Numbered from the stretch's first letter, positions 43,688 to 54,243 are shown. The stretch is DNA of 64,000 bases from Tridacna crocea (GCA_943736015.1 OX031069.1:38660728-38724727), one strand, 5' to 3'. The notes: generated from the letters alone by a model not told the origin. Numbers and translations: made by a program.

Positions 43688-43805
43688 ATGTAAACTAGAA
43701 CTAAAGTTGCCAACCGTCCTGTAACATATTGTCAGAATCGTAATAATGGCCGTACTAACTGATTCAAATTCTCTTGAGTCGTAATCTGTGAAAAATAGGC
43801 TTAAT

Positions 43806-43930
43806 GCACCTTCAAAAAGTATCGACTCAGGTCAGCTTGCGCAATTCACGCAGGCTGATCTGGGCGAAACTCTTTGCTATCGATCAATTTTCTGCATCTC
43901 TAAGAACCAGTCTATTTCACGATTCAGTTG
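43806..43930 (+). mobile_element. H3 hairpin element
   Basis: CAAAAAGTATCGACTCAGGT and CAGCTTGCGCAATTCACGCA; partner GATCTGGGCGAAACTC; trailer TTTTCTGCATCTCTAAG. Confidence 0.7.
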
Positions 43931-43934
43931 GTTA

Positions 43935-44300
43935 TTAGATTAAGATTTACTAAATGGTTTGCTTTCAATAGTAAAAAATGGAGTTGAATTGAATCCCCTT
44001 TCACAGATTGTCTCCCTTCTCTAACAAGGGAGATAACTTACTTTTGTTTCATACGGACAGTTCTTCATACAAGATATCGTCATTACCAGTAGCCTTTCGT
44101 CTTTGGTCAGATATGAATTTGTTGATATTTATATAAAATTCTAGGATTAATGTGTGTTGTTGTACTTTGTGATGATTAAACTGGGATTCGAATAAATGAA
44201 AATATTGCAACAATGAAGTGACTGTCAATTTGAGTATCGATAACTACACACGAAGTTAATGATGTATCTGAGTAAGTGCCAATTAAACGAACCTTGTAAT
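43935..44300. other. no gene; AAGGGAGATAACTT motif
   Basis: TTGTCTCCCTTCTCTAACAA then GGGAGATAACTT (44018-44041) is a small inverted repeat of a motif scattered through mollusc repeats. Nothing else was recognised. Confidence 0.4.
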
Positions 44301-44302
44301 CC

Positions 44303-44531
44303 TTAACTATTTACCACACAATTCCGACTTTTAACGTCCCTGACCAAGAAAGCTTTTGAAAACATTGTGGGAAAAGGAGAAAATGCTGGTAACAAGCATT
44401 TTCTCCTATTTCCGCAATGTTTTCTACCCTTCCCAAATCAATTTTCAAGTTTTCATTCACATTTATTATGTCGTCTACAAGTGCTTTGATTTTGGACAAG
44501 TCCAAAATTTTGCCGTTTGGTAAAGAGTTAA
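44303..44531 (-). mobile_element. H1 MITE, first of a head-to-tail pair
   Basis: TTAACTATTTACCACACAAT to GGTAAAGAGTTAA. The right TTAA (44528-44531) is shared with the next copy. Confidence 0.9.
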
Positions 44532-44755
44532 CCCATTACCACACAATCCCTACTTTTGACGCCCCTAAGAAAGAAGCCTTTTGAAAACACTGTGGGTAAA
44601 GGAGAAAATGCTGGTAACCAGCATTTTCTCCTTTTACCACAGTGTTTTCCACCCTCCCCCGAACAAATTTCTATTTTATAGTCACCTTTCTTTTGTCGTC
44701 TGCAAATGCTTTCAATTTGGACCAGTCCAAAATTTTCCGTTTGGTAAAGAGTTAA
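44528..44755 (-). mobile_element. H1 MITE, second of the pair
   Basis: TTAACCCATTACCACACAAT to GGTAAAGAGTTAA. The outer stem shows paired CACTG/CAGTG. The two copies differ at many sites, so this is a second insertion, not a recent duplication. Confidence 0.9.
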
Positions 44756-45009
44756 AGTGCTGGACTCGCCTTTCATTTTCTTAGTGGACAGTTAAGAGAA
44801 GCTACCAGACTGCTCATCATGTCTTGTAGGATCTTGAATCCCCACCATCGGATACCTAATAAAAATGTTGAAAATATCTAAATGAAAATGTCCATTTCAT
44901 TCGGTCAGCGCTCTAGGGATGAAAGTCGTTGTTGAAAAGTATATACTTATGATTTAAACGATCGGATAGATAGACAGAGCTCCGGATTGATGGTATTCTA
45001 AATCCACTA

Positions 45010-45104
45010 TTTCTCTATTAAACACTATGTTGTGAGTACTCATTAAAATCATCTCATCGAGATAATTCTAATGAGTACCCACAACATAGTGTTTCAAAGA
45101 GAAT
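45010..45104. repeat. 95-bp palindrome
   Basis: TTCTCTATTAAACACTATGT then TGTGAGTACTCATT folds on AATGAGTACCCACAACATAG then TGTTTCAAAGAGAA; loop around CATCTCATCGAG. Confidence 0.8.
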
Positions 45105-45195
45105 AATTAATATTTTCAATTTTGATATCAAAATCACTCCATCCATCCGGAGCTCTGCAGAGAGGAAAGATGTATGATATTAAAATCAAATGTAT

Positions 45196-45280
45196 AAGAG
45201 AGAGAAAGAGAGAGAGAGAGAAAGAGAAAGAGAGAGACAGAGAGACAGGCAGAGAGAGAGGGAGAGAGAGAGAGAGAGAC
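45196..45280 (+). repeat. (AG)n-rich purine tract
   Basis: GAGAGAGAAAGAGAGAGAG with interspersed AAAG and ACAG. The arginine/glutamate-rich frame across it is an artefact. Confidence 0.9.
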
Positions 45281-45439
45281 GTGGAAAAAGTTGTAACTGA
45301 CAGACAAATAATAGCACACAGGCTAGACGACCATTGTGATGGATACCGAGATATTGACCTGCCGAAGAGTGGTCACAGAAGTTCATTCTATTCACATTCC
45401 CATGATACGTTTCTATTATTTTCTCAGGTAAGCAAACAT

Positions 45440-45930
45440 TGTGAGGGAGGGTTCATAATCGATAGTTTCTGAAAAGAGGTACAGTGTACCTAAGTGAGCT
45501 TACGGCATGAAAACATGTGAAACTATAATAACAAAAAAAAAATGATTGTTACGAGCAATTTCTTGTTTTATTCAAAATGCTTTCCTAGATATTCTGAAAC
45601 ATGTATTCAGTCTTTCCCGGTTGAGGTGTGGCCATAAACCGATGAGTTAATCTTGAGACAATGAATCATGTTTACTCCGGTATTATGAACCATGCTACAT
45701 TTTCTGGCGGCCACTGCCATCTTGGGTCAATGGTAATGCGACACGCCTATGACAAGACAATAAACACATTGTTGGTAAACAGAATGAATTATGACTAAAT
45801 GTAGACAGGCTTCCGTAAATCGAGAACTGATACTAAACCTTTGAGCAATAAGACACGAAATGGACATTTTTCAGTCGGAATAATGAATGACCCAACTCAT
45901 TGATCAGAATGTCAAAGCAGGCAATGTATA
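45440..45930. other. no gene recognised
   Basis: A worn H1-like stem GATTGTTACGAGCAATTTC lies near 45545; otherwise nothing. Confidence 0.4.
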
Positions 45931-45934
45931 AATA

Positions 45935-46180
45935 TATGACCCGTCACGCGAAAAGGGACAATCTGGGAATTCCGTACATCAGTTAGATGAAAGCACACCA
46001 AAGGTGGCGCAGTATCAATTTCATTTAATAGTTTAAAAATGGTTGTACAACAAGGTAGAATGACCGCTTTTCTTGAAGAAAATGTCACAAAAGCGAAAAA
46101 TGTCATCCCTTGTCAGGCTGACCAGGGTTGACACTTTTTGCATTTCCCTGAAGGTCTCTTTTTGTGTGACGGGTCACATA
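45935..46180 (+). mobile_element. T1 element
   Basis: TATGACCCGTCACGCGAAAA to TTTTTGTGTGACGGGTCACA. The inner GC hairpin has lost its centre (CCCTTGTCAGGCTGACCAGG). Confidence 0.85.
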
Positions 46181-46229
46181 TTACTGGGCTGCAGATCGTT
46201 TATAGTCTGATTTTGGATCCGGGCGGACC

Positions 46230-47170
46230 TCAGATATACCTAAATATTTAAAACCTTGGAAACCAAGGTATGAAGCATCCACCGGTAATTGCAGTAAACG
46301 AAAGGCAGTCTTCATGTGTTACGAAGACCGAAGTATGTAAAGACTGTTGAGGACGAAGAATTTGAGAACGGACGTTCTAGGATATTTTTTACTCCAATAG
46401 GATGTGTAAACGACAATAGGTACACCTAAATAACCAAGGAGAAAACATATTGAGGCAATGTTTGGCGTAAAAATTGACAGCGGTCGGTCTCAGATACATG
46501 TTTACATTCTCGGAGAGCAAATAGTGAAGCACTCACCGAAATCCATTGTCTATTAAAGGAAATCTACCTCGGTAACCGGGACGGAAATTTATCAAGGTAA
46601 CTTTGGACTCAAAAAGTTAACAATCGTCAGTCTTATTTTTTTTATGGTGCTAAGCATTCACAAATAATCGCAGTCCTTGACGAAGTCACTTAGTCGTCAA
46701 GGAGAAAATTTGCTGTTACTAACTGCTAAAACAGATTTGATAGGATTCATTTTAACAAATTTACATCCTCGGAAATCAAAGTGTAAAAACGCTATCGATT
46801 AAATTGATTTGGTAATAATGTTACATCCATCTTCGGAAACAAAGGTGCATAAATAAAACTATCGAGTTTCAAAAGAAGGACACGCACCTTGGATTTTACG
46901 GATATAAAATTTCGATTGTGGGGATTCGGCCCCAGATATTTGAGTATTCCGTTAGCAGACGGTGGAGCACTCATCAATAACGATTTATCGTTTTTAAAAA
47001 AAAATAAAATTTATCTCAGGAAAATTTATCAAGGCTATTCCCGACCGAAAAGAAAATATAGTTGTCGGTTTCAGATCTTTACTTCTTCATTAACCCAGGC
47101 TCAAAATAATCATCGCCGAACGAGTATCGTAATCTACGTTCGGAGGTTCGCTATACCTGCAGATGCTTGA
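46230..47170 (+). repeat. degenerate tandem-like repeat region
   Basis: Related lines recur at uneven spacing: CGGACCTCAGATATACC, GGTCGGTCTCAGATAC, TTCGGCCCCAGATATTTG, GTCGGTTTCAGATC. TTACATTCTCGGAGAGC and ACATCCTCGGAAATCAAAG also recur. No reading frame is supported. Confidence 0.4.
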
Positions 47171-47177
47171 TAGCAAT

Positions 47178-48501
47178 GTCTGTCCCAATACTATACCTAT
47201 GAAGCTATGGTCGGGTGCTTAGGACGTAAACTCTGTCCCAATGCTATACACAGGCAGCTATGGTCGGGTGCCTAGGACGTAAACTCTGTCCCAATGCTAT
47301 ACACAGGCAGCTATGGTCGGGTGTGTAGGACGTAATCTCTCTCCCAATGCTATAAACAGGCAGCTACGGTTGAGTGTGTAGGACGCAGTCTCTGTCTCAA
47401 TACTGTACCTAGGCAGCTACGGTCGGGCGCGTAGGGCGTAATCTCTGTCCCAATACTGTACCTAGGCAGCTATAGTCGGGCGCGTAGGGCGTAATCTCTG
47501 TTCCAATACTATACATAGGCAGCTATAGTCGGGCGCGTAGGACGTAATCTCTGTCCCAATACTGTACCTAGGCAGCTATGGCCGGGCGCGTAGGTCGTAA
47601 TCTCTGTCCCAATACTGTACAAAGGCAGCTATGGTCGGGCGCGTAGGACGTAATCTCTGTCCCAGTACTGTACCTAGGCAGCTACGGTCGGGCGCGAAGG
47701 ACGTAATCTCTGTCCCAGTACTGTAGAAAGACAGCTACGGTCGGGCGCGAAGGACGTTATCTCTGTCCCAGTACTGTAGAAAGACAGCTACGGTCGGGCG
47801 CGTAGGACGTAATCTCTGTTCCAATACTGTGCAAAGGCAGCTACGGTCGGGCGCGTAGGACGTAATCTCTGTTCCATTACTGTACCTAGGCAGCTATGGT
47901 CGGGCGCGTAGGACGTAATCTCTGTCCCAATACTGTACCTAGGCAGCTATGGTCGGGCGCGTAGGTCGTAATCTCTGTCCCAATACTGTACAAAGGCAGC
48001 TATGGTCGGGCGCGTAGGACGTAATCTCTGTCCCAGTACTGTACCTAGGCAGCTACGGTCGGGCGCGAAGGACGTAATCTCTGTCCCAGTACTGTACAAA
48101 GACAGCTACGGTCGGGCGCGAAGGACGAAATCTCTGTCCCAGTACTGTAGAAAGACAGCTACGGTCGGGCGCGAAGGACGTTATCTCTGTCCCAGTACTG
48201 CAGAAAGGGAGCTACGGTCGGGCGCGTAGGACGTAATCTCTGTTCCAATACTGTGCAAAGGCAGCTACGGTCGGGCGCGTAGGACGTAATCTCTGTTCCA
48301 ATACTGTACAAAGGCAGCTACGGTCGGGCGCGTAGGAAGTAATCTCTGTCCCAATACTGTACAAAGGCAGCTACGGTCGGGCGCGTAGGACGTAATCTCT
48401 GTCCCAATACTGTACAAAGGCAGCTACGGTCGGGTGCGTAGGACGTAATCTCTGTCCCAATACTGTACATAGGCAGCTACGGTCGGGTGCGTAGGACGTA
48501 A
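47178..48501 (+). repeat. 53-bp minisatellite, about 25 copies
   Basis: Unit: CTCTGTCCCAATACTGTACA then AAGGCAGCTACGGTCGGGCG then CGTAGGACGTAAT. The 53-bp period is constant, with few indels and high identity. It is GC-richer than its surroundings. Variant bases recur in blocks of 7-8 units. Confidence 0.97.
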
Positions 48502-48504
48502 TAG

Positions 48505-48745
48505 TATTTCAGCAGCAAATAAAATTGGTCTTTGGTTTTTTTTTTCAATTATATAGTCGGCGGACAAAAAACATCTTTTTAATAAGCATTTAGATATTAC
48601 TTTTATGCAACTGGGTTGGCTGTCCGAATTCCCATGCGTGATCTGATCGTTAAATGGAGGCGATGAATGAGGACATTCCAATGTAAACAACGCTATGCTA
48701 ACGATCATGTACTGAAGAACGGCGTGAAAGATATTCTGCCAGTCA
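48505..48745. other. no gene recognised
   Basis: Follows the minisatellite; a minus-strand frame here starts in unique sequence and runs into the array, so it is not supported. Confidence 0.35.
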
Positions 48746-48750
48746 TTTAC

Positions 48751-48979
48751 TTAATTCTTTACCAAACGACAAAATGTAAGACAGGTCCAAATTGAAATCA
48801 CTTGCAGACGACAAAATAAACGCAACTCAAAATTTACATTTGTATCCAGCAGGGTCGAAAACATTGTGGGAAAAAGGAGAAAATGCTGGTAGCCAGTATT
48901 TTCTCCTATTCCCACAATGATTTAAAAAGGCTTCCATCTCAAGGTCGTGAAAACCAGGGATTGTTTGGAAAAGGGTTAA
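48751..48979 (+). mobile_element. H1 MITE
   Basis: TTAATTCTTTACCAAACGAC to GTTTGGAAAAGGGTTAA; palindrome centre GGTAGCCAG with one mispair. Confidence 0.87.
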
Positions 48980-49199
48980 ATTCATTTTACAACCAGATTT
49001 GTCATTTATAAATTCTATTAAATACTAGTAAACGCCGGGTGCACCGCTTGCAAATACATCATATGGCTTTTTAGGCAAAGATTTTCAACGCCGATAAATG
49101 TTTATAGCCAAGTTTATGTTACGTTCAACTTGCCTATTAAAGCATTGAAGTACAAATAATGTTCGTGTAAATTTCACACAACCATAACTCGGCTTTTAG

Positions 49200-49750
49200 C
49201 GTTGTCTGCGCATGTCATATTCTTCGAAGATTCGACCTGTCTTATATGACGCACCACTAGCCCCGAAAGCGGACAGACTGTAATATTACGCGCTATAAAG
49301 TAGCAATGTAGAAAATAACTTTTATCAATACGTTTGAGGAGGAATTAGACCTGCTTTAGCTCCAGTTTTCTCTAAACTGCTGATCATAGCTGAGTGAATT
49401 GCACGAGGTAGCGTTTTATTGAGTAAACGTTTATTTTAGTTTTAAATTCAAAGTAACGGTTGTCGCGTAGGAAAGTGGTTCGGTTCTGTACCCTGGGCCC
49501 GTATTCACCAACCATTCTTAAGAACATTCTTGGTCTAATTCTCCAGAATTTTCTACATTTGTAAGTAAAGCAAATTCTGATTGGCTAAACCATCCGGTTT
49601 AGCCAATCAGAAGTTGCGTTACTTACAAATTTGGAAAACCTTGAAGAATAAGACTAAGAATATTCTCAAGAATGGTTGGTGAATACGGGCCCAGGATGCC
49701 CAAATTAGATAGATGAGTATTTATAGAATGCCATCTAGCGGGAGATAATG
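49200..49750 (+). mobile_element. R10 element, interrupted by P9
   Basis: CGGCTTTTAG stands at 49190-49199 and again at 49751-49760, an exact 10-bp target duplication. The element starts CGTTGTCTGCGCATGTC and ends GCGGGAGATAATG. Read inward the ends share CRTTRTCT, a short imperfect inverted repeat. Without P9 it is about 351 bp. No coding frame. Confidence 0.88.
49494..49693. mobile_element. P9 palindromic MITE, complete
   Basis: TGGGCCCGTATTCACCAACC at one end and its exact complement at the other. Arms of about 95 bp meet at AACCATCCGGTT. The R10 copies at 23 and 59 kb lack it, so the insertion borders are known to within a few bases. Confidence 0.92.
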
Positions 49751-49784
49751 CGGCTTTTAGCACATTTCACACCATATACGCTGC

Positions 49785-49968
49785 TTAACCCTTTCCCAAA
49801 CAATCCCTGGTTTTTACGGGTCTGGAATAGTAGCATTTTCTCCTTTTCCCACAATGTTTTCTACCCTATCATAGACAGAAATCATCTTTTCAGCAAGAAT
49901 TGAACTGTCGTCTGCAAATGCTTTCAATTCGGTCTAGTCCAAAAGTTCGTCGTTTCGGAAAGGGTTAA
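49785..49968 (-). mobile_element. H1c MITE with half its hairpin deleted
   Basis: TTAACCCTTTCCCAAACAAT, B arm to GGTCTGGAATAG, then directly TAGCATTTTCTCC: the left half of the stem is gone. End TTTCGGAAAGGGTTAA. Confidence 0.85.
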
Positions 49969-49974
49969 ATCAAG

Positions 49975-50485
49975 CTGCATGTCTTGCACAAGGACCACCC
50001 TTTTCAGTATGATAGCGAGAGAAACAGTCCGTCAGTGTACGTGTATTTGTCTACTTTGTTTTTAATTTGATTCGTCATTTGTAGACCCCTATCAACAAAC
50101 ACCGAGTGTAACTACACGAACACTCTTGCACCTTCACCAAATAGACTTAATCGTAAAGTATTCACAACCTCATAAAGGCGATCATGATTCTCTTCATTTA
50201 AGGTTTCATTGTATGAAGACCCAAGTCACTTAATTACATGAAGGTTGAATACATATAGCATATGTTTAGAGTGCATGTTTTAATTATTCATACACTGGCT
50301 TTTAGCACATCCCACTCCTAGACACTGTTCGAATCAGTATTGGGAATTGAAACTGAAAATGGCCTAAACCAGTACTATCCGACATGGTGTTGGTTTCTGT
50401 CAATTATTTATATTGTCATTTTCTGCGTATGTTGTCTACCTCCACTGCAAAAAAAGTAATATGAAAATAGAGTTTGTGGCATTTT
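49975..50485. other. no gene recognised
   Basis: AT-rich; no repeat, hairpin or splice-flanked frame found. Confidence 0.4.
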
Positions 50486-50489
50486 TCTT

Positions 50490-50863
50490 AGCTCTCCTGG
50501 CCGAAGGCCAGCAGACTTATGTCATGGTTCGGTGCCCGTCGTGCGTCCGTCAGTGCGTCTGTCCGTCTGTCCGTGATATTTAGGAAACTTTGAAAATCTC
50601 CTTGTTTATAACCACACATTCTAGACCAGCATTGTTTGGTATTGGGCTTTATCATGTGGACTTCCACCAGGATTCAAGTAATTATAGCCTTGTAGAGAAA
50701 AATGGCTTTGCCTAGGGGGCATAACTTTCTCGGACTTTGCAGAAAAAATTTAGTATGTCTTCAAGTTTGAAACAAATTGGCCAAGTATTGTAATGTTTGT
50801 CTTGTAGTGTTATTACTTATGAGCCAGTGGAGCGATACAGGGCCATCATGTCCCTCTTGTTTT
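50490..50863 (+). repeat. common bivalve dispersed repeat
   Basis: Starts AGCTCTCCTGGCCGAAGGCC, runs through a GTCCGTC-rich stretch (50540-50575), and ends GAGCGATACAGGGCCATCAT then GTCCCTCTTGTTT. I know this pattern as a high-copy repeat of bivalve genomes. This copy is short, with the usual middle missing. Confidence 0.7.
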
Positions 50864-51048
50864 AAACAGTAGCAGTGTAGATGGCTTTTAAGCGTAAATT
50901 CTAGTTCGTCCAAAAGGCATGTTTGGGACTGGTGATGTGGCCCGAAATTGTTGCCCACTGGATTCCATTGGATTACACAGGCACTGGTATAACTTTTTTC
51001 ACATCGGTTTTGAACATAGTTTTTTTTTTTCCCAGTAATCTTTTTCAG

Positions 51049-51158
51049 CCTAAGTTACACAGTCACGTGATTCGCAAACTTAAACACCGAAAGATAGCCA
51101 GTATGGAGTGTTTTACGACTTGCCAGCCAGCCGGAAAGCCTTTAGAATTGCAATTCAG
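51049..51158 (+). CDS. candidate exon, product unknown
   Basis: A long T tract and CCCAGTAATCTTTTTCAG make a strong acceptor. One frame is open: PKLHSHVIRKLKHRKIAS, MECFTTCQPAGKP, LELQF. The donor TTCAG|GTGCTT is weak. Phase 0 start, 2-base overhang at the end; compatible with following 42905-42972 and preceding 63941. Confidence 0.22.
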
Positions 51159-51327
51159 GTGCTTAAACGTTTAAATTATCGAAATTCCCTTAATATACCC
51201 TTTCTTTACTGCAGAAAACGACTTTGTATGAGCTCGATCTTTTGTTTTAAGATGCTATTATTGATGAACAATGCTAGTAAATATGTGACGTCTCAGGTGT
51301 AAGCCTCCCTTCCTTCGAAATGTATAT

Positions 51328-51588
51328 GGAGTGCAACACGCGAAAAGGTGCATTCGGACATTTGCGTAAAGTGTCGTCCCGGATTAGCCTGCGCAGTCCG
51401 CGCAGGCTAATCCGAGACGGCACTTTACGACTACATTAGATTTTGTGCTACAGTAGACTTGTGTTAAACAGAAAATCACATAAAATCGAAAAGTGTCGTT
51501 TCGGATTAACCTGTGCGGACTGCACATGCTGATCCGAGACGACACTTTACGCAAATGTCCGAATGACCCTTTTGGCGTGTTGCACTCC
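51328..51588 (+). mobile_element. T2 element
   Basis: GGAGTGCAACACGCGAAAAG and its partner GGCGTGTTGCACTCC are about 50-bp inverted repeats with GACATTTGCGTAAAGTGTCG. Two GC hairpins of the H3 kind lie inside (AGCCTGCGCAGTCCGCGCAG and a worn one). Confidence 0.85.
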
Positions 51589-51599
51589 AATTATTATAC

Positions 51600-52180
51600 T
51601 ACAACTGAACTTGTTACAGAAACCATCTGTATTAAAAAGTACAAGGTCCATTTAGACGCCATTGTTTTGACACTACATTTCCTATCAAATTTACTTTATA
51701 AGAATTGCATTAAAAGACCACCGTCTGCAAGAGACCGCTTTTCTATTTCCCATTTGGTGATATCTCTGTACAGATTTGCATGCGACATGATCATTTCTTA
51801 AACAGAATTAAATTTGGACGCAAAGGTATTCCAATAGCAAGTGTACCTAGCCGATTCTACTAAGATGGTTAATCGTTCTTGTTACGAGCCAAGCGTAAAG
51901 AATCATCATTTAAGATAAGAAAGTACAGACATTAAAATATATAAAATCGAGCTTGAATGAAAAAGAAATAAGAATTTTCAGTGTGACCTATAAAGGTGCA
52001 GCTCAGGTTAACTCCTTTGGCTGCCAAGCTTGATTCACTGTTCTTTTGCGGACAATGTAATTCAAGTGATTTGACTGCACAGCCCGATAGCGAAATTTGG
52101 TTTTTACTGTTGGCCTAAAACTTTTAATTTCACTCATTTAGCAAGATATGGTATAATTCGGGATTCGGGAGGCCATACCA
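51600..52180. other. no gene recognised
   Basis: A plus-strand frame of 102 codons (51493-51801) starts inside T2 and is not supported. Worn H2 arm near 52055. Confidence 0.4.
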
Positions 52181-52189
52181 TACCCCCTG

Positions 52190-52310
52190 CTTGACATTCC
52201 TTTGTTTTGACAACCATGTCTTTTGAAAATATCATGGGAAGAAAGAGAAAAAAAATGGCTGTCAGCATTTTCGCTTTTTCTCAAATTGTTTTCTAGCATT
52301 TCAAAAGATA
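52190..52310 (-). repeat. H1 MITE, heavily decayed
   Basis: TTTTGACAACCATGTCTTTT, GAAAATATCATGGGAAG, then GTCAGCATTTTCGCTTTTTC. Confidence 0.55.
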
Positions 52311-52354
52311 AGAAACAAGCTTCACTCTCTCCTGAAAGAAAAAAAACAACATGA

Positions 52355-52525
52355 TATTATATGGAACATGAATAAACAGTGACAGGGAAAGCATGATACT
52401 GATTGGAAAAGAAATAAACAATAACAGTGAAAAATATGGTTTTGTTTGAAGGAACAAAACGGGGGAGGGGGGAGAGAAGAGAATTGATTGGAAAATGAAT
52501 AAACAATAAAAGTGAAATATCTTCA
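52355..52525 (+). repeat. three worn tandem units
   Basis: GAACATGAATAAACAGTGAC, GGAAAAGAAATAAACAATAA and GGAAAATGAATAAACAATAA recur, the last two each preceded by TGATT. Confidence 0.65.
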
Positions 52526-52718
52526 TCTAAGTGAAATTATACCATTCGACATCGAAAATATATCAGCCCTGGAAATACAAAAAAAAAGACAACAAAAAGT
52601 AAACGAGAAACTTGAAGACAAAAAAGCAAACGGCGTTTTCACGTCAATGGGACATGCTGTTAATTGCTCAATGTTTATTTTTTTATCTGATCCACATCAT
52701 TGATAGAAATATGATATC

Positions 52719-52880
52719 TGGGCCCGTATTCACCAACCATTCTCAAGAACGTTCTTGGTCTTATTCTTCAAGATTTCCTGACTGTGAAAGTAACAGAACG
52801 TCTGATTGGCTAAACCATCCGGTTTAGCCAATCAGACGTTCTGTTACTTTCACATTGGCAAAATTCTGAAGAATAAGCCC
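52719..52880. mobile_element. P9 MITE, right end lost
   Basis: TGGGCCCGTATTCACCAACC start and perfect centre AAACCATCCGGTTTAG. The right arm stops at GAAGAATAAGCC and continues as unrelated CTGGACGCTGG. Confidence 0.88.
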
Positions 52881-52884
52881 TGGA

Positions 52885-53385
52885 CGCTGGAATTTGTCCT
52901 ACAAAACAAACATGAAATGCCATCAAATCTTTTAACTCAAAATGAAATCAATTTGTGTTTTTTCCTCCTTTAATTCCCTTACAGGTTGAGGAAAACATTT
53001 AAATAGTGTCATTGCAATTGAAGAGAGAAAAAAAAAACTTTTCAGTCACGTAACGGACCGTGGGACACATGGTTCTGTGCCGTCTCATGTTGAAAGATGC
53101 CGTTGGCAAAAGACTGTTATTTTGACTCTGAAGTTATTTTCTAGCAGAGGATGCGTTTGGTTAAGGTTTTGAAATATTAATATTGAAATTAGTATCTAAA
53201 TTAAATCGGTCTAGATAAGATAAAACAAAATTAAAAAAAGAAATGTCAATCGATTTCAAATTTAGATCTGACTGTTACGTGCGATGCAACAAAACTTTCA
53301 GTTTCCCTGATTGTAAAATCTTATTTTGTGTCAGAGTGACAGAGGAAAAAAATAAAATAAAAGAGGGACATATCCTTATTCATGT
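52885..53385. other. no gene recognised
   Basis: No supported feature; short frames only. Confidence 0.4.
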
Positions 53386-53389
53386 TTTA

Positions 53390-53600
53390 AACTATTTTTC
53401 ACCAAACAACAAAATTGTATACTGATCCAAATTGAAAGCAATTGCATGCAACGAATCAAATTTGATCAAAATGTCGCGATTATCTTTGGAAATGGAGATA
53501 ACAATTTACGAAAAAGGAGAAAACGTATTTTTTTCTATTCCCACAGTGTTTTAAAAAAGTGTAACTTCTTCAGGCTTGCTTGAGGTCAGCTATGGAGTAA
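53390..53600 (+). mobile_element. H1 MITE, worn
   Basis: CACCAAACAACAAAATTGTA start. Most of the palindrome is lost (GGAGAAAACGTATTTTTTTC). TATGGAGTAAAT at the right. Confidence 0.65.
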
Positions 53601-53976
53601 ATAAACACAAACACAAAGAAGAAATCTGTAAAGACGAAGGGCTTATGTTTTTCAATTCGTTCGTTGAAGAAAAGAGTTGACCGATTCGTCACTTAGAAAC
53701 ACTGTTTTCCTGTTGTTGTTCTACTACTTCACAAAACCCCATATTAGGAGATAACAGAGATATCACCGATCGGATGAAGATCAATTACCATTGTTTACCC
53801 AGCTGATGCACATCTCTTGCCATTGGTATTCATTGGCAGACAATATTACGCCAAATACATTTAGATCTGTTATAATATAATAATTCAAGTAATTAATACT
53901 TCACCACAGGATCACGGGTTTTGATTACTCTGGGTAAATAGGGTTTTTGCAAGCTCCGATGACAAAGAAGAAAATA

Positions 53977-54243
53977 TTTGTGACCTGTCATGCAGAAAGG
54001 GATCACTTGGAAACTGCGACCGAAGTGTCGACCAGGATCAGACTGCGCGGATCGAGCAGGCTGACAAGGGTCGACAACTTTCTTTTTTATGATATTTTCT
54101 GTATGAAACGTGGTCATTTTACCTTATTAGTACAACCATTTTTGAACTATCAAATGAAATTGACCTGCACTATCTTTTATCTGTTTTAATCCAATTGATG
54201 TACGGAATTCCCAGATTGTCGTTTTTTGCTTGACAGGTCACAT
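53977..54243 (-). mobile_element. T1 element
   Basis: TTTGTGACCTGTCATGCAGA to GCTTGACAGGTCACA; reverse of the 15.1- and 45.9-kb copies. H3-type hairpin at 54023-54080. Confidence 0.82.

Noticed and set aside
45122..45472. 116-codon frame rich in Arg/Glu, ending near TCTCAG|GTAAGC
   Set aside because: Most of it is the (AG)n tract. The only support is a donor, and a second frame from 45339 is equally open, so coding cannot be claimed.
47178..48501. Coding repeat protein in the 53-bp array
   Set aside because: 53 is not a multiple of three, so no frame persists; the listed frames stop within a few units.
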